Assembly: GCA_946221765.1 (NCBI GenBank)
Contig: CAMIMK010000174.1
Coordinates: 1 to 6,707 of the forward strand
Origin: an uncultured Rhodovulum sp.
Lineage (GTDB): Bacteria; Pseudomonadota; Alphaproteobacteria; Rhodobacterales; Rhodobacteraceae
Direction of reading: 5' to 3'
DNA length: 6,707 bases
Shown piece by piece: positions 1-5,814 of this stretch. The notes beneath the pieces are model-generated. The model saw nothing but the letters and a program-made list of their open reading frames with translations, had not been told where the DNA came from and made no database searches. The translations under genes were made by a program, and so were the position numbers. How positions within the stretch are numbered: position 1 is the stretch's first letter; every line of letters starts with the position of its first letter.

Positions 1-134
1 CGGTCGGCACCGTTCCAGCGGGCGCGCGGCGCCGGTGACGCGACCGGCGACGGGACCTGCGAGGGGGCCAGTGGCGCGGTCCTTGGCGCGGTCCGTGGCG
101 CGGCCAGAGGCGCGGTCGGCGGGGCCTCAGGCAT
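1..134 (-). CDS. Partial gene (5' end only), possible olsA-like acyltransferase
   Basis: An open frame begins at an ATG (134-132) inside the end of the upstream acyltransferase gene and stays open for 44 codons to the window edge. The start is supported by a GGAG (144-141) six bases upstream. A second in-frame ATG at 140-138 sits too close to that GGAG. The visible N-terminus is a low-complexity tail (MPEAPPTAPLAAPR, then more TAPR/TAPL units) rich in Pro, Ala, Thr and Arg, ending in RARWNGAD. No domain is visible. The eight-base overlap with the gene before it implies translational coupling and a shared transcript. In many alphaproteobacteria olsB is followed by olsA, which encodes the O-acyltransferase that completes ornithine lipid. 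That identity is inference from gene order only. The proline-rich N-terminus could equally belong to an unrelated protein. Confidence 0.55.
   Translation of the reverse strand, partial: MPEAPPTAPLAAPRTAPRTAPLAPSQVPSPVASPAPRARWNGAD
73..120. repeat. 12-bp tandem repeat, four copies
   Basis: Four consecutive 12-base units start at 73, 85, 97 and 109. Each begins GGCGCGG on the plus strand; the first two share GGCGCGGTCC and the others differ by one or two bases. Read on the minus strand they encode four-residue units of the TAPR/TAPL/AAPR type in the N-terminal tail of the partial gene. Because the unit length is a multiple of three, copy-number changes would keep the frame. Confidence 0.75.
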
Positions 135-951
135 CGGCATCTCCGGGCGTGGCACGCGGCAGCGGGACGGCCGCCGCCTGGCTGCGGGCGTAGAACTGGC
201 GGTGACGCTCGGTCATCCGGCCCGTATCCATCACCACACAGACATCGATGGTGCTGAAGATGTCGTCAACGAAGGCGCCTTCGCCGATGAACCCGCCAAG
301 CCGCAGATAGGCCTTGATCAGCGGCGGGACCGCCCGCATCGCCCGCATCGGGTCGATCGCCTCGCGCGGCAGCAGCGGCATCTCCAGCCGCCCGGCCGCG
401 CGGACCCGCACCCGGAGGTCGGGCGGCGCGAGATGCGCATGGTGCAGGTGGCTCAGGGCCTCGACCAGCGGGGCGGGATCCGTGCCCGGAAAGCTGGCCG
501 CGCCGAACAGGATCTCGATTCCCTGCGCCATCACATAGGCCGCCAGCCCGTTCCAGAGCAGATGCAGCCCGGCCCCGCCCCGGTGCTCGCGCGCGACGCA
601 GGAGCGGCCGAGTTCCAGGGCGGGCCGGCCGCTGGCGAGGATCGGCCCGAGGTCGAATTCGGTGGCGCTGTAGAAACCCCGGCCGGCCGCGGCGGCGGCC
701 GAGGTCATCAGCCGGTAGACACCGACCACATGGTCGAGCGGATCGGGGCTCGGGCTCGCGAGATCGATCAGCAGCAGGTGATCGAAGAAGGGATCGAAAT
801 CGTCCCATTCCCGTTCGGCGGCTCGCATCTCCGCACTGGCCGCAGCCCCCATCTCCTCGACGAAGACCCGGTAGCGCAACCGCTCGGCGGCACGCCGGTC
901 CGCCTCGGTCTCCGCGAGCCGGACGAGATAACGGCTGACTTCAGTCTGCAT
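127..951 (-). CDS. olsB: Ornithine lipid N-acyltransferase (OlsB-like, GNAT family)
   Basis: This 274-residue cytoplasmic protein probably transfers a 3-hydroxyacyl group from acyl carrier protein to the alpha-amino group of ornithine, giving lyso-ornithine lipid, a phosphorus-free membrane lipid precursor. Visible family marks are RLRYRVFVEEMG (24-35), an acidic-aromatic segment DDFDPFFDHLL (50-60), VVGVYRLM (75-82), ELGRSCVAREHRGG (113-126, the acyl-donor binding region) and the C-terminal block PPLIKAYLRLGG to IFSTIDVCVVMD (209-242), which is typical of OlsB and the related 'hemolysin-like' acyltransferases. Length fits the family. The ATG at 951 is preferred because homology begins almost at once, although no good ribosome site lies in front of it: the nearest GGGAG (975-971) is 19 bases away. 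It is divergent from the efflux operon and overlaps the next gene downstream. Some family members acylate other amino acids such as glutamine, so the exact substrate is inferred. Confidence 0.82.
   Translation of the reverse strand: MQTEVSRYLVRLAETEADRRAAERLRYRVFVEEMGAAASAEMRAAEREWDDFDPFFDHLLLIDLASPSPDPLDHVVGVYRLMTSAAAAAGRGFYSATEFDLGPILASGRPALELGRSCVAREHRGGAGLHLLWNGLAAYVMAQGIEILFGAASFPGTDPAPLVEALSHLHHAHLAPPDLRVRVRAAGRLEMPLLPREAIDPMRAMRAVPPLIKAYLRLGGFIGEGAFVDDIFSTIDVCVVMDTGRMTERHRQFYARSQAAAVPLPRATPGDADA
141..144 (-). promoter_or_regulatory. Ribosome binding site for the partial downstream gene
   Basis: GGAG on the minus strand lies within the last codons of the acyltransferase gene, six bases before the ATG at 134-132. 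This spacing selects that ATG over the one at 140-138 and suggests coupled translation of the two genes. Confidence 0.5.
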
Positions 952-1022
952 CGCAGGCCCGGTGACGCTTCTCCCGCACCCATAGCTGCTCGCGGCGCCA
1001 CGGGTAAACCCGCGTCAGGGCA

Positions 1023-1125
1023 CCCGGCATGCCAGAGGCCCGAAAAAACGGCTGTCCCCGCAGGGTTCGCGCTTGCGGCACCGCCGAAGGCTCCGTAACC
1101 ATGCCCGAAAGGTCCCCGGCATGCC
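1023..1125. repeat. 11-bp direct repeat with palindromic core (two copies)
   Basis: CCCGGCATGCC occurs at 1023-1033 and at 1115-1125, 92 bases apart, both inside the divergent spacer. The core GGCATGCC is a perfect 8-bp palindrome, and in the second copy it extends to CGGCATGCCG. A further short repeat, GCCCGAAA, lies at 1038-1045 and 1103-1110. Paired palindromic sites between divergent genes are a common operator arrangement, but in DNA this rich in G and C chance repeats are also frequent. Confidence 0.5.
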
Positions 1126-1135
1126 GCCGGGAACC
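1111..1135. promoter_or_regulatory. Imperfect inverted repeat, candidate operator of the efflux operon
   Basis: GGTCCCCGGC (1111-1120) and GCCGGGAACC (1126-1135) pair at nine of ten positions around a five-base centre (ATGCC). The dyad ends 55 bases before the adaptor start codon. Its size and position suit a TetR/AcrR- or MarR-type repressor site, which often controls such pumps; as RNA it could also fold into a leader hairpin. A weak promoter-like pair, TTGCGG (1073-1078) and TAACCA (1096-1101) with 17 bases between, would place transcription start near the dyad, but this promoter match is poor. Confidence 0.4.
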
Positions 1136-1175
1136 GCCTTCGCCTTGCAACAGTCGGCCGCCGCGTCGAGACTTC

Positions 1176-1182
1176 GGGGGAG
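1176..1182 (+). promoter_or_regulatory. Ribosome binding site deciding the adaptor start
   Basis: GGGGGAG ends eight bases before the ATG at 1191. It is the best ribosome site in this spacer and sits directly ahead of the codons for a signal peptide. It therefore favours 1191 over the in-frame upstream ATG codons at 1029 and 1101. Confidence 0.7.
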
Positions 1183-1190
1183 CTTCGGAC

Positions 1191-2381
1191 ATGGTGCACA
1201 CGCTTGCAAGACCGCTTCGGCACGGGATCGTAGCGGCACTGCTTCTCGCTGGCGCGGCCGAAGCGCAGGCCCCGGGCGGCGCCGATGCCCCGCCGCCGAC
1301 CGTCACCGTGCTGACCCTCACCTCCGGCGACGTGACGCTGACAAGCAGTCTTCCCGGCCGCGTGGTGGCCTCCGGCACCGCCGAGGTTCGGCCGCAGGTG
1401 AACGGCATCATCGTCGAGCGCCTGTTCCAGGAGGGCAGCGAGGTCGAGCTTGGCGCGCCCCTCTACCGCATCGACCCGGCGACCTACGAGGCACAGGTCG
1501 CCGCCGCCAAGGCACAGGTCGCGCAGGCCGAGGCGCGGCTCCGGATCACCACCCGCGAGGCCGACCGGCTGCGCACCCTCCAGCAGCGCAACGTCGCCAG
1601 CGAGCAGACCTTCGAGGAGGCCGTCGCCGCCCGGGACGAGGCCGCCGCTGCGCTGCAGGTGGCGCAGGCGGCGCTGCTGACGGCCAACATCGACCTCGAC
1701 CGCACGATGGTGCGCGCCCCGCTCGCCGGGGTGATCGGCCGCTCGCTCACCACCCAGGGCGCGCTCGTCACCAGCGGGCAGGCCGAACCGCTCGCGGTGA
1801 TCCGCCAGCTCGACCCGGTGCTGGTCGATGTCACCCAGTCGGCGGCGGAAATCCTCGCCTGGCGCCGCGGCGTCCGCGACGGCGAATTCTCGCGCGCCGA
1901 TACCGAGGTGAAGCTCATCCTCGCCGACGGCAGCACCCACGAGGAGACGGGCTCCCTGACCGCGGCCGAGCCCAACGTGAACGAACTGACCGGCGTCGTG
2001 ACCCTCCGCCTCGAATTCTCCAACAATGACGGGCTTCTGCTGCCCGGAATGTATGTGCAGGTCGAACTTCCGACCGGCATTGCGAAGGGCGTCATCCTTG
2101 CCCCGCAGCAGGGCGTGGCCTTCGATCCGCGCGGCAATGCCACCGCCATGGTGGTCAATGCCGACAACGTGGTCGAGCCCCGGGTGCTCGACATCGTCAA
2201 GGCCAAGGACTCGGACTGGATCGTCCGTTCCGGCCTCGCGGCGGGTGACCGGATCATCCTCGAGGGCCTGCAACGGGTGGCGCCCGGCGCCAGGGTCGTG
2301 GCCGAGGAGCGGGGTGCCGCGCCGGCCGGGGCCGCCCCGGATCCGGCGCCCGGCGCCGCTCCCGCCGCAGACGCGGGCTGA
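1191..2381 (+). CDS. acrA: RND efflux periplasmic adaptor (AcrA/MexA-like)
   Basis: This 396-residue membrane fusion protein links the inner-membrane RND permease encoded next to it with an outer-membrane channel. A signal peptide covers about residues 1-27 (basic HTLARPLRH, hydrophobic IVAALLLAGAA, cleavage likely after AQA). The first lipoyl half follows, with AEVRPQVNGII (64-74) and EGSEVELGAPLYRIDPATY (81-99), then an alpha-helical hairpin (about 96-170), the second lipoyl half RAPLAGVIGRS (175-185), a beta-barrel starting near QLDPVLVDVTQS (206-217), and the membrane-proximal domain (about 296-370). The last 25 residues are an Ala/Pro tail. Length matches E. coli AcrA (397). The start at 1191 has a good ribosome site; the longer frame from 1029 would bury the signal peptide. 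Unlike AcrA and MexA, there is no lipobox cysteine, so the protein should be soluble in the periplasm. The symbol is at family level; the true ortholog name may differ. Confidence 0.93.
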   Translation: MVHTLARPLRHGIVAALLLAGAAEAQAPGGADAPPPTVTVLTLTSGDVTLTSSLPGRVVASGTAEVRPQVNGIIVERLFQEGSEVELGAPLYRIDPATYEAQVAAAKAQVAQAEARLRITTREADRLRTLQQRNVASEQTFEEAVAARDEAAAALQVAQAALLTANIDLDRTMVRAPLAGVIGRSLTTQGALVTSGQAEPLAVIRQLDPVLVDVTQSAAEILAWRRGVRDGEFSRADTEVKLILADGSTHEETGSLTAAEPNVNELTGVVTLRLEFSNNDGLLLPGMYVQVELPTGIAKGVILAPQQGVAFDPRGNATAMVVNADNVVEPRVLDIVKAKDSDWIVRSGLAAGDRIILEGLQRVAPGARVVAEERGAAPAGAAPDPAPGAAPAADAG

Positions 2382-2392
2382 GGGCCGGGACC

Positions 2393-5300
2393 ATGGCACG
2401 CTTCTTCATCGACCGCCCCGTCTTCGCCTGGGTCATCGCGATCCTGATCATGGGGCTTGGCCTCCTGTCGATCCGGTCGCTTCCGGTCGCCCAGTATCCC
2501 GAGATCGCGCCGCCGGGCGTGACCGTCCAGGCAACCTATCCCGGCGCCTCGGCCGAGACGGTCGAGAGCACCGTCATCCAGGTGCTGGAACAGGCGCTGA
2601 CCGGCCTCGACGGCCTGCGCTACATGAGTTCGTCCTCGAACTCGGCCGGATCGGCCCAGATCTCGCTCACCTTCGAGACCGGCACCGATCCCGAGATCGC
2701 CCAGGTGCAGGTGCAGAACAAGCTCGCCCAGGCGACGCCCCTGCTGCCGGAGGCGGTCCAGCGCCAGGGCGTCACCGTCGACAAGGGCTCCTCCGGCTTC
2801 CTGATGGTGCTTGCGCTCATCTCCAAGGACGGCGGGCTCGATCAGGCCGACCTCTCCGACTATCTCGTCTCGAATGTCGTCGACGAGATCAGCCGCGTGC
2901 CGGGCGTCGGCGGCACCGAGGTCTTCGGTGCGCAATATGCGATGCGCATCTGGCTCGACCCCTCGCGCCTTGCGGCCTACCAGCTGTCGGCCAACGATGT
3001 GGTGACCGCCGTCGCCGCGCAGAATTCGCAGATCTCGGCCGGGCAGTTCGGCTCGCTGCCCACCGTCGAGGGCCAGCAGCTCAACGCCACCGTCACCGCG
3101 CAGTCGCTGCTGCGCACGCCGGCCGATTTCGAGCAGATCGTGCTCCGCGCCGAGACCGACGGCGGGCTCGTGCTGCTCAAGGACGTGGCGCGCGTCGAGA
3201 TCGGCGCGGACAACTACGCCACCATCTCGCGCTACAACGGCCAGCCCTCGGCCGGCATGGCGCTGCGCCTCGCCGCCGGGGCCAACGCGCTCGACACCGC
3301 CGAACTCGTCACCCAGCGGATGAACGAGCTCTCGGCCTTCTTCCCCGAAGGCGTCAGCTATACCGTGCCCTTCGACACGACGCCCTTCGTGAAGATCTCC
3401 ATCGAGGAAGTGGTCAAGACGCTGTTCGAGGCGATCGTCCTCGTCTTCCTCGTCATGTATCTCTTCCTCGGCAACATCCGCGCGACGCTGATCCCGACGC
3501 TTGCCGTGCCGGTGGTCCTGCTCGGAACCTTCGCGGTGCTGGCCATGGCGGGCTTCACCATCAACACGCTGACGATGCTCGCCATGGTGCTGGCAATCGG
3601 CCTGCTCGTCGACGACGCCATCGTCGTCGTGGAGAATGTCGAGCGCATCATGGAGGAGGAGGGCCTCTCCCCGCGCGAGGCGACACGCAAGTCGATGGAC
3701 CAGATCACCGGCGCGCTGATCGGCATCGCGCTGGTGCTCTCGGCGGTCTTCGTGCCGATGGCCTTCTTCGGCGGTTCGACCGGCGTCATCTACCGGCAGT
3801 TCTCCATCGCCATCGTCTCGGCCATGGCCCTGTCGGTCGTGGTTGCGCTGACGCTGACGCCGGCGCTCTGCGCCTCGCTCCTCAAGGCGAAGGACCTGCA
3901 CAAGCCGAAGCGCGGGCCGCTCGGCTGGTTCAATACCGGCTTCGGACGGCTGACGAACCGCTACGAGGGTGCGGTCGGCCATGTCGTGCGCCGGCCGCTG
4001 CGCTTCATGGTGCTCTACCTCGCACTCGCCGGCATCATGGGCTGGCTCTTTGTCACCACCCCGACCGGCTTCCTGCCGGACGAGGATCAGGGGATCATGT
4101 TCACCTTCGTCCAGGGACCGGCCGGCGCCACCGCCGAGCGGACCCTCGCAGTGATGGACAAGATCGAGAAACATTTCGTCGAAGGCGAGAAGGCGACGGT
4201 CGACTCGATCTTCACCGTGGTCGGCTTCAGCTTCGCCGGCGTCGGCCAGAATGTCGGCATCGGCTTCGTGAAGCTGAAGGACTGGGCCGAGCGCTCCGCC
4301 GCGGATGCCTCGGTGCAGGCGGTGGCGATGCGCGGATTCGGCGCGCTCAGCCAGATCCGCGACGCCATGGTCTTCCCGATCGTGCCGCCCGCGGTGATCG
4401 AGCTCGGCAACGTCTCGGGCTTCGACTTCTACCTCCAGGCCCGCGGCGGCCAGAGCCACGAGGAGCTCGTCGCAGCCCGCAACCAGCTGATGGGCATGGC
4501 GATGCAGAGCGGCGTCATCGGCTCCATCCGCCCGAACGGGCTGGAGGACGCGCCGCAGTTCGGCCTCGACATCGACTGGCGCAAGGCCGGGGCCATGGGC
4601 GTGACCGCGGCAGATGTGTCGAACCTGCTCTCGGTTGCCTGGGCCGGTACCTATGTGAACGACTTCCTCGACCGCGGCCGGATCAAGCGCGTCTATGTGC
4701 AGGGCGACGCCCCCTTCCGGCGCAATCCCAGCGACATCGAGCAGTGGCGGGTCAAGAATGCGACCGGCGGGCTCGTCCCCTTCTCGAACTTTGCCGATGC
4801 CAGCTGGCGGTACGGCGCGCAGGGCCTCGACCGCTACAACGGCGTGCCGGCGGTGCAGCTGCAGGGCAGCCCGGTTCCGGGCGTGACCACCGGCGAGGCC
4901 ATGGCCGAAATCGAGCGGCTGGCGAGCCAGCTGCCACCGGGCTTCGACGTGGCCTGGACCGGCCTGTCCCTGGAGGAGCGCGAGACCGGGGGCCAGGCAC
5001 CGCTGCTCTATGCGCTGTCGCTCGCGGTCGTCTTCCTCTCGCTCGCCGCTCTCTACGAGAGCTGGGCGATCCCGGCGGCGGTCATGCTCGCCATGCCGCT
5101 CGGCGTCCTTGGCGCCCTGATCGGAGCGCGCCTCGGCGGCTTTGCCAATGACGTCTTCTTCCAGGTGGGCCTGCTCACGACCATCGGCCTGACCGGCAAG
5201 AACGCGATCCTGATCGTGGAATTCGCCAAGGCCCGGCAGGAGGAGGGACACGCACTTCTGGACGCGGTCACCACCGCGGCGCGGGAGAGGTTCCGCCCGA

Positions 5301-5551
5301 TCCTGATGACCTCGATGGCCTTCTCGCTCGGCGTGCTGCCGCTCGTCCTCTCGACCGGGGCCGGGGCGGCGGGCCGCAATGCCATCGGCTCGGGCGTTCT
5401 CGCCGGCACCATCGCCGCCACGATCCTCGGCGTGCTGCTGGTGCCGCTCTTCTACGTCCTGATCCGCAAGGTCTCGCCCTTCCGGCCGACGGAGGCCGCG
5501 CCCCCACCCGCGGCGGCCGTCCCCCCACCCCCGGTCCAGCACCCGGCCTGA
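2393..5551 (+). CDS. acrB: RND multidrug efflux permease (AcrB/MexB-like, HAE1 family)
   Basis: This 1052-residue inner-membrane pump uses the proton gradient to move drugs and other amphiphiles out through the adaptor and an outer-membrane channel, working as a trimer. It opens with the typical MARFFIDRPVFAWVIAI. Twelve membrane segments are recognisable: one near 10-28, five between 337 and 492, one near 535-555, and five between 870 and 1022, with two large periplasmic loops between. The proton relay is intact: D407 and D408 in GLLVDDAIVVVEN, K936 in TGKNAIL, and R968 in RFRPILMTS. Pocket residues at AcrB-equivalent positions include F136, F178, F607, F612, F614 and F625; F327 replaces AcrB Tyr327, and V617 replaces Arg620 in the switch loop (FAGVGQN). 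The C-terminus ends in a proline-rich tail. It starts 11 bases after the adaptor stop, with an AGGG overlapping that stop codon as probable ribosome site. The symbol is at family level. Confidence 0.95.
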   Translation: MARFFIDRPVFAWVIAILIMGLGLLSIRSLPVAQYPEIAPPGVTVQATYPGASAETVESTVIQVLEQALTGLDGLRYMSSSSNSAGSAQISLTFETGTDPEIAQVQVQNKLAQATPLLPEAVQRQGVTVDKGSSGFLMVLALISKDGGLDQADLSDYLVSNVVDEISRVPGVGGTEVFGAQYAMRIWLDPSRLAAYQLSANDVVTAVAAQNSQISAGQFGSLPTVEGQQLNATVTAQSLLRTPADFEQIVLRAETDGGLVLLKDVARVEIGADNYATISRYNGQPSAGMALRLAAGANALDTAELVTQRMNELSAFFPEGVSYTVPFDTTPFVKISIEEVVKTLFEAIVLVFLVMYLFLGNIRATLIPTLAVPVVLLGTFAVLAMAGFTINTLTMLAMVLAIGLLVDDAIVVVENVERIMEEEGLSPREATRKSMDQITGALIGIALVLSAVFVPMAFFGGSTGVIYRQFSIAIVSAMALSVVVALTLTPALCASLLKAKDLHKPKRGPLGWFNTGFGRLTNRYEGAVGHVVRRPLRFMVLYLALAGIMGWLFVTTPTGFLPDEDQGIMFTFVQGPAGATAERTLAVMDKIEKHFVEGEKATVDSIFTVVGFSFAGVGQNVGIGFVKLKDWAERSAADASVQAVAMRGFGALSQIRDAMVFPIVPPAVIELGNVSGFDFYLQARGGQSHEELVAARNQLMGMAMQSGVIGSIRPNGLEDAPQFGLDIDWRKAGAMGVTAADVSNLLSVAWAGTYVNDFLDRGRIKRVYVQGDAPFRRNPSDIEQWRVKNATGGLVPFSNFADASWRYGAQGLDRYNGVPAVQLQGSPVPGVTTGEAMAEIERLASQLPPGFDVAWTGLSLEERETGGQAPLLYALSLAVVFLSLAALYESWAIPAAVMLAMPLGVLGALIGARLGGFANDVFFQVGLLTTIGLTGKNAILIVEFAKARQEEGHALLDAVTTAARERFRPILMTSMAFSLGVLPLVLSTGAGAAGRNAIGSGVLAGTIAATILGVLLVPLFYVLIRKVSPFRPTEAAPPPAAAVPPPPVQHPA

Positions 5552-5814
5552 CCCGATCCCCCTGCGGCGCCGCGGATTTCCGCGGCGCCGGTGTTTCGGG
5601 GGCAGGCTCCCGACAGGATGACGTCTAGGCGGGCAGCGCGCAAAGGGGTGCCCGCGCCCAGCGGCGCTTGGGGCGCCCTCGCCGGCCCGCGACGCCCCCC
5701 GCCCCAACATGAAAAATCTTTAATCCGGCCGAAAGGCGCCCTCCAGACGGCGCCGCTATGTCCTTGGCATGACGCCGCGCCCGATGGCGCCAGGACTTGA
5801 ACCGGAGATCCCCG
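5552..5814. other. Hairpin-rich spacer with an AT-rich patch upstream of the protease gene
   Basis: No convincing gene lies here. After the terminator the spacer holds further potential stem-loops: 5629-5635 with 5649-5655 (GCGGGCA/TGCCCGC, perfect), 5663-5667 with 5673-5677, and two GGCGCC boxes at 5735-5740 and 5749-5754. GGCGCCCTC is repeated at 5672-5680 and 5735-5743. At 5712-5724 a 13-base stretch has only one C, the sharpest AT-rich patch in the window, which may mark the protease promoter. TTTAAT (5719-5724) resembles a -10 box, but no -35 partner is visible at the right distance. A four-codon frame (5758-5772) ends overlapping another ATG, and is probably chance. Confidence 0.45.
5565..5590 (+). 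terminator. Hairpin terminator after the efflux operon
   Basis: A perfect 11-bp stem (5565-5575 with 5580-5590, arm CGGCGCCGCGG) with an ATTT loop begins 13 bases after the permease stop. It is followed only by a weak T-run (GTGTTTC), so it may be a poor intrinsic terminator or act together with Rho. A second, smaller stem-loop follows at 5596-5613 (TCGGG paired with CCCGA). Confidence 0.7.

Noticed and set aside
1001..1012. Short dyad CGGGT-AA-ACCCG in the divergent spacer.
   Set aside because: Five-base arms are expected by chance in this base composition, and it aligns with no promoter element that I could see.
202..1098. A 298-codon plus-strand frame opposite the acyltransferase gene.
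   Set aside because: It is the antisense shadow of a gene with clear family motifs; its product is His/Arg/Pro-rich and unlike any family I know.
1029..1190. Extension of the adaptor by 54 residues from the upstream ATG.
   Set aside because: It would put a Cys/Arg/Pro-rich stretch before the signal peptide, and it runs through the repeats of the divergent spacer. The ATG at 1191 has a better ribosome site.
768..2399. A 543-codon minus-strand frame across the spacer and the adaptor gene.
   Set aside because: Same composition effect; it also overlaps the acyltransferase gene in another frame and shows no recognisable protein features.
1484..5710. A 1408-codon open frame on the minus strand, antisense to almost the whole efflux operon.
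   Set aside because: Very GC-rich genes with G or C at third positions lack stop codons on the opposite strand. The translation is low-complexity, rich in Arg, Gly, His, Glu and Asp, without domains, while the plus-strand frames give full-length AcrA- and AcrB-like proteins.
5796..5801. CTTGAA, resembling the -35 box of heat-shock promoters.
   Set aside because: It lies 13 bases before the protease start codon, directly ahead of the ribosome site, leaving no room for a -10 box and transcription start.
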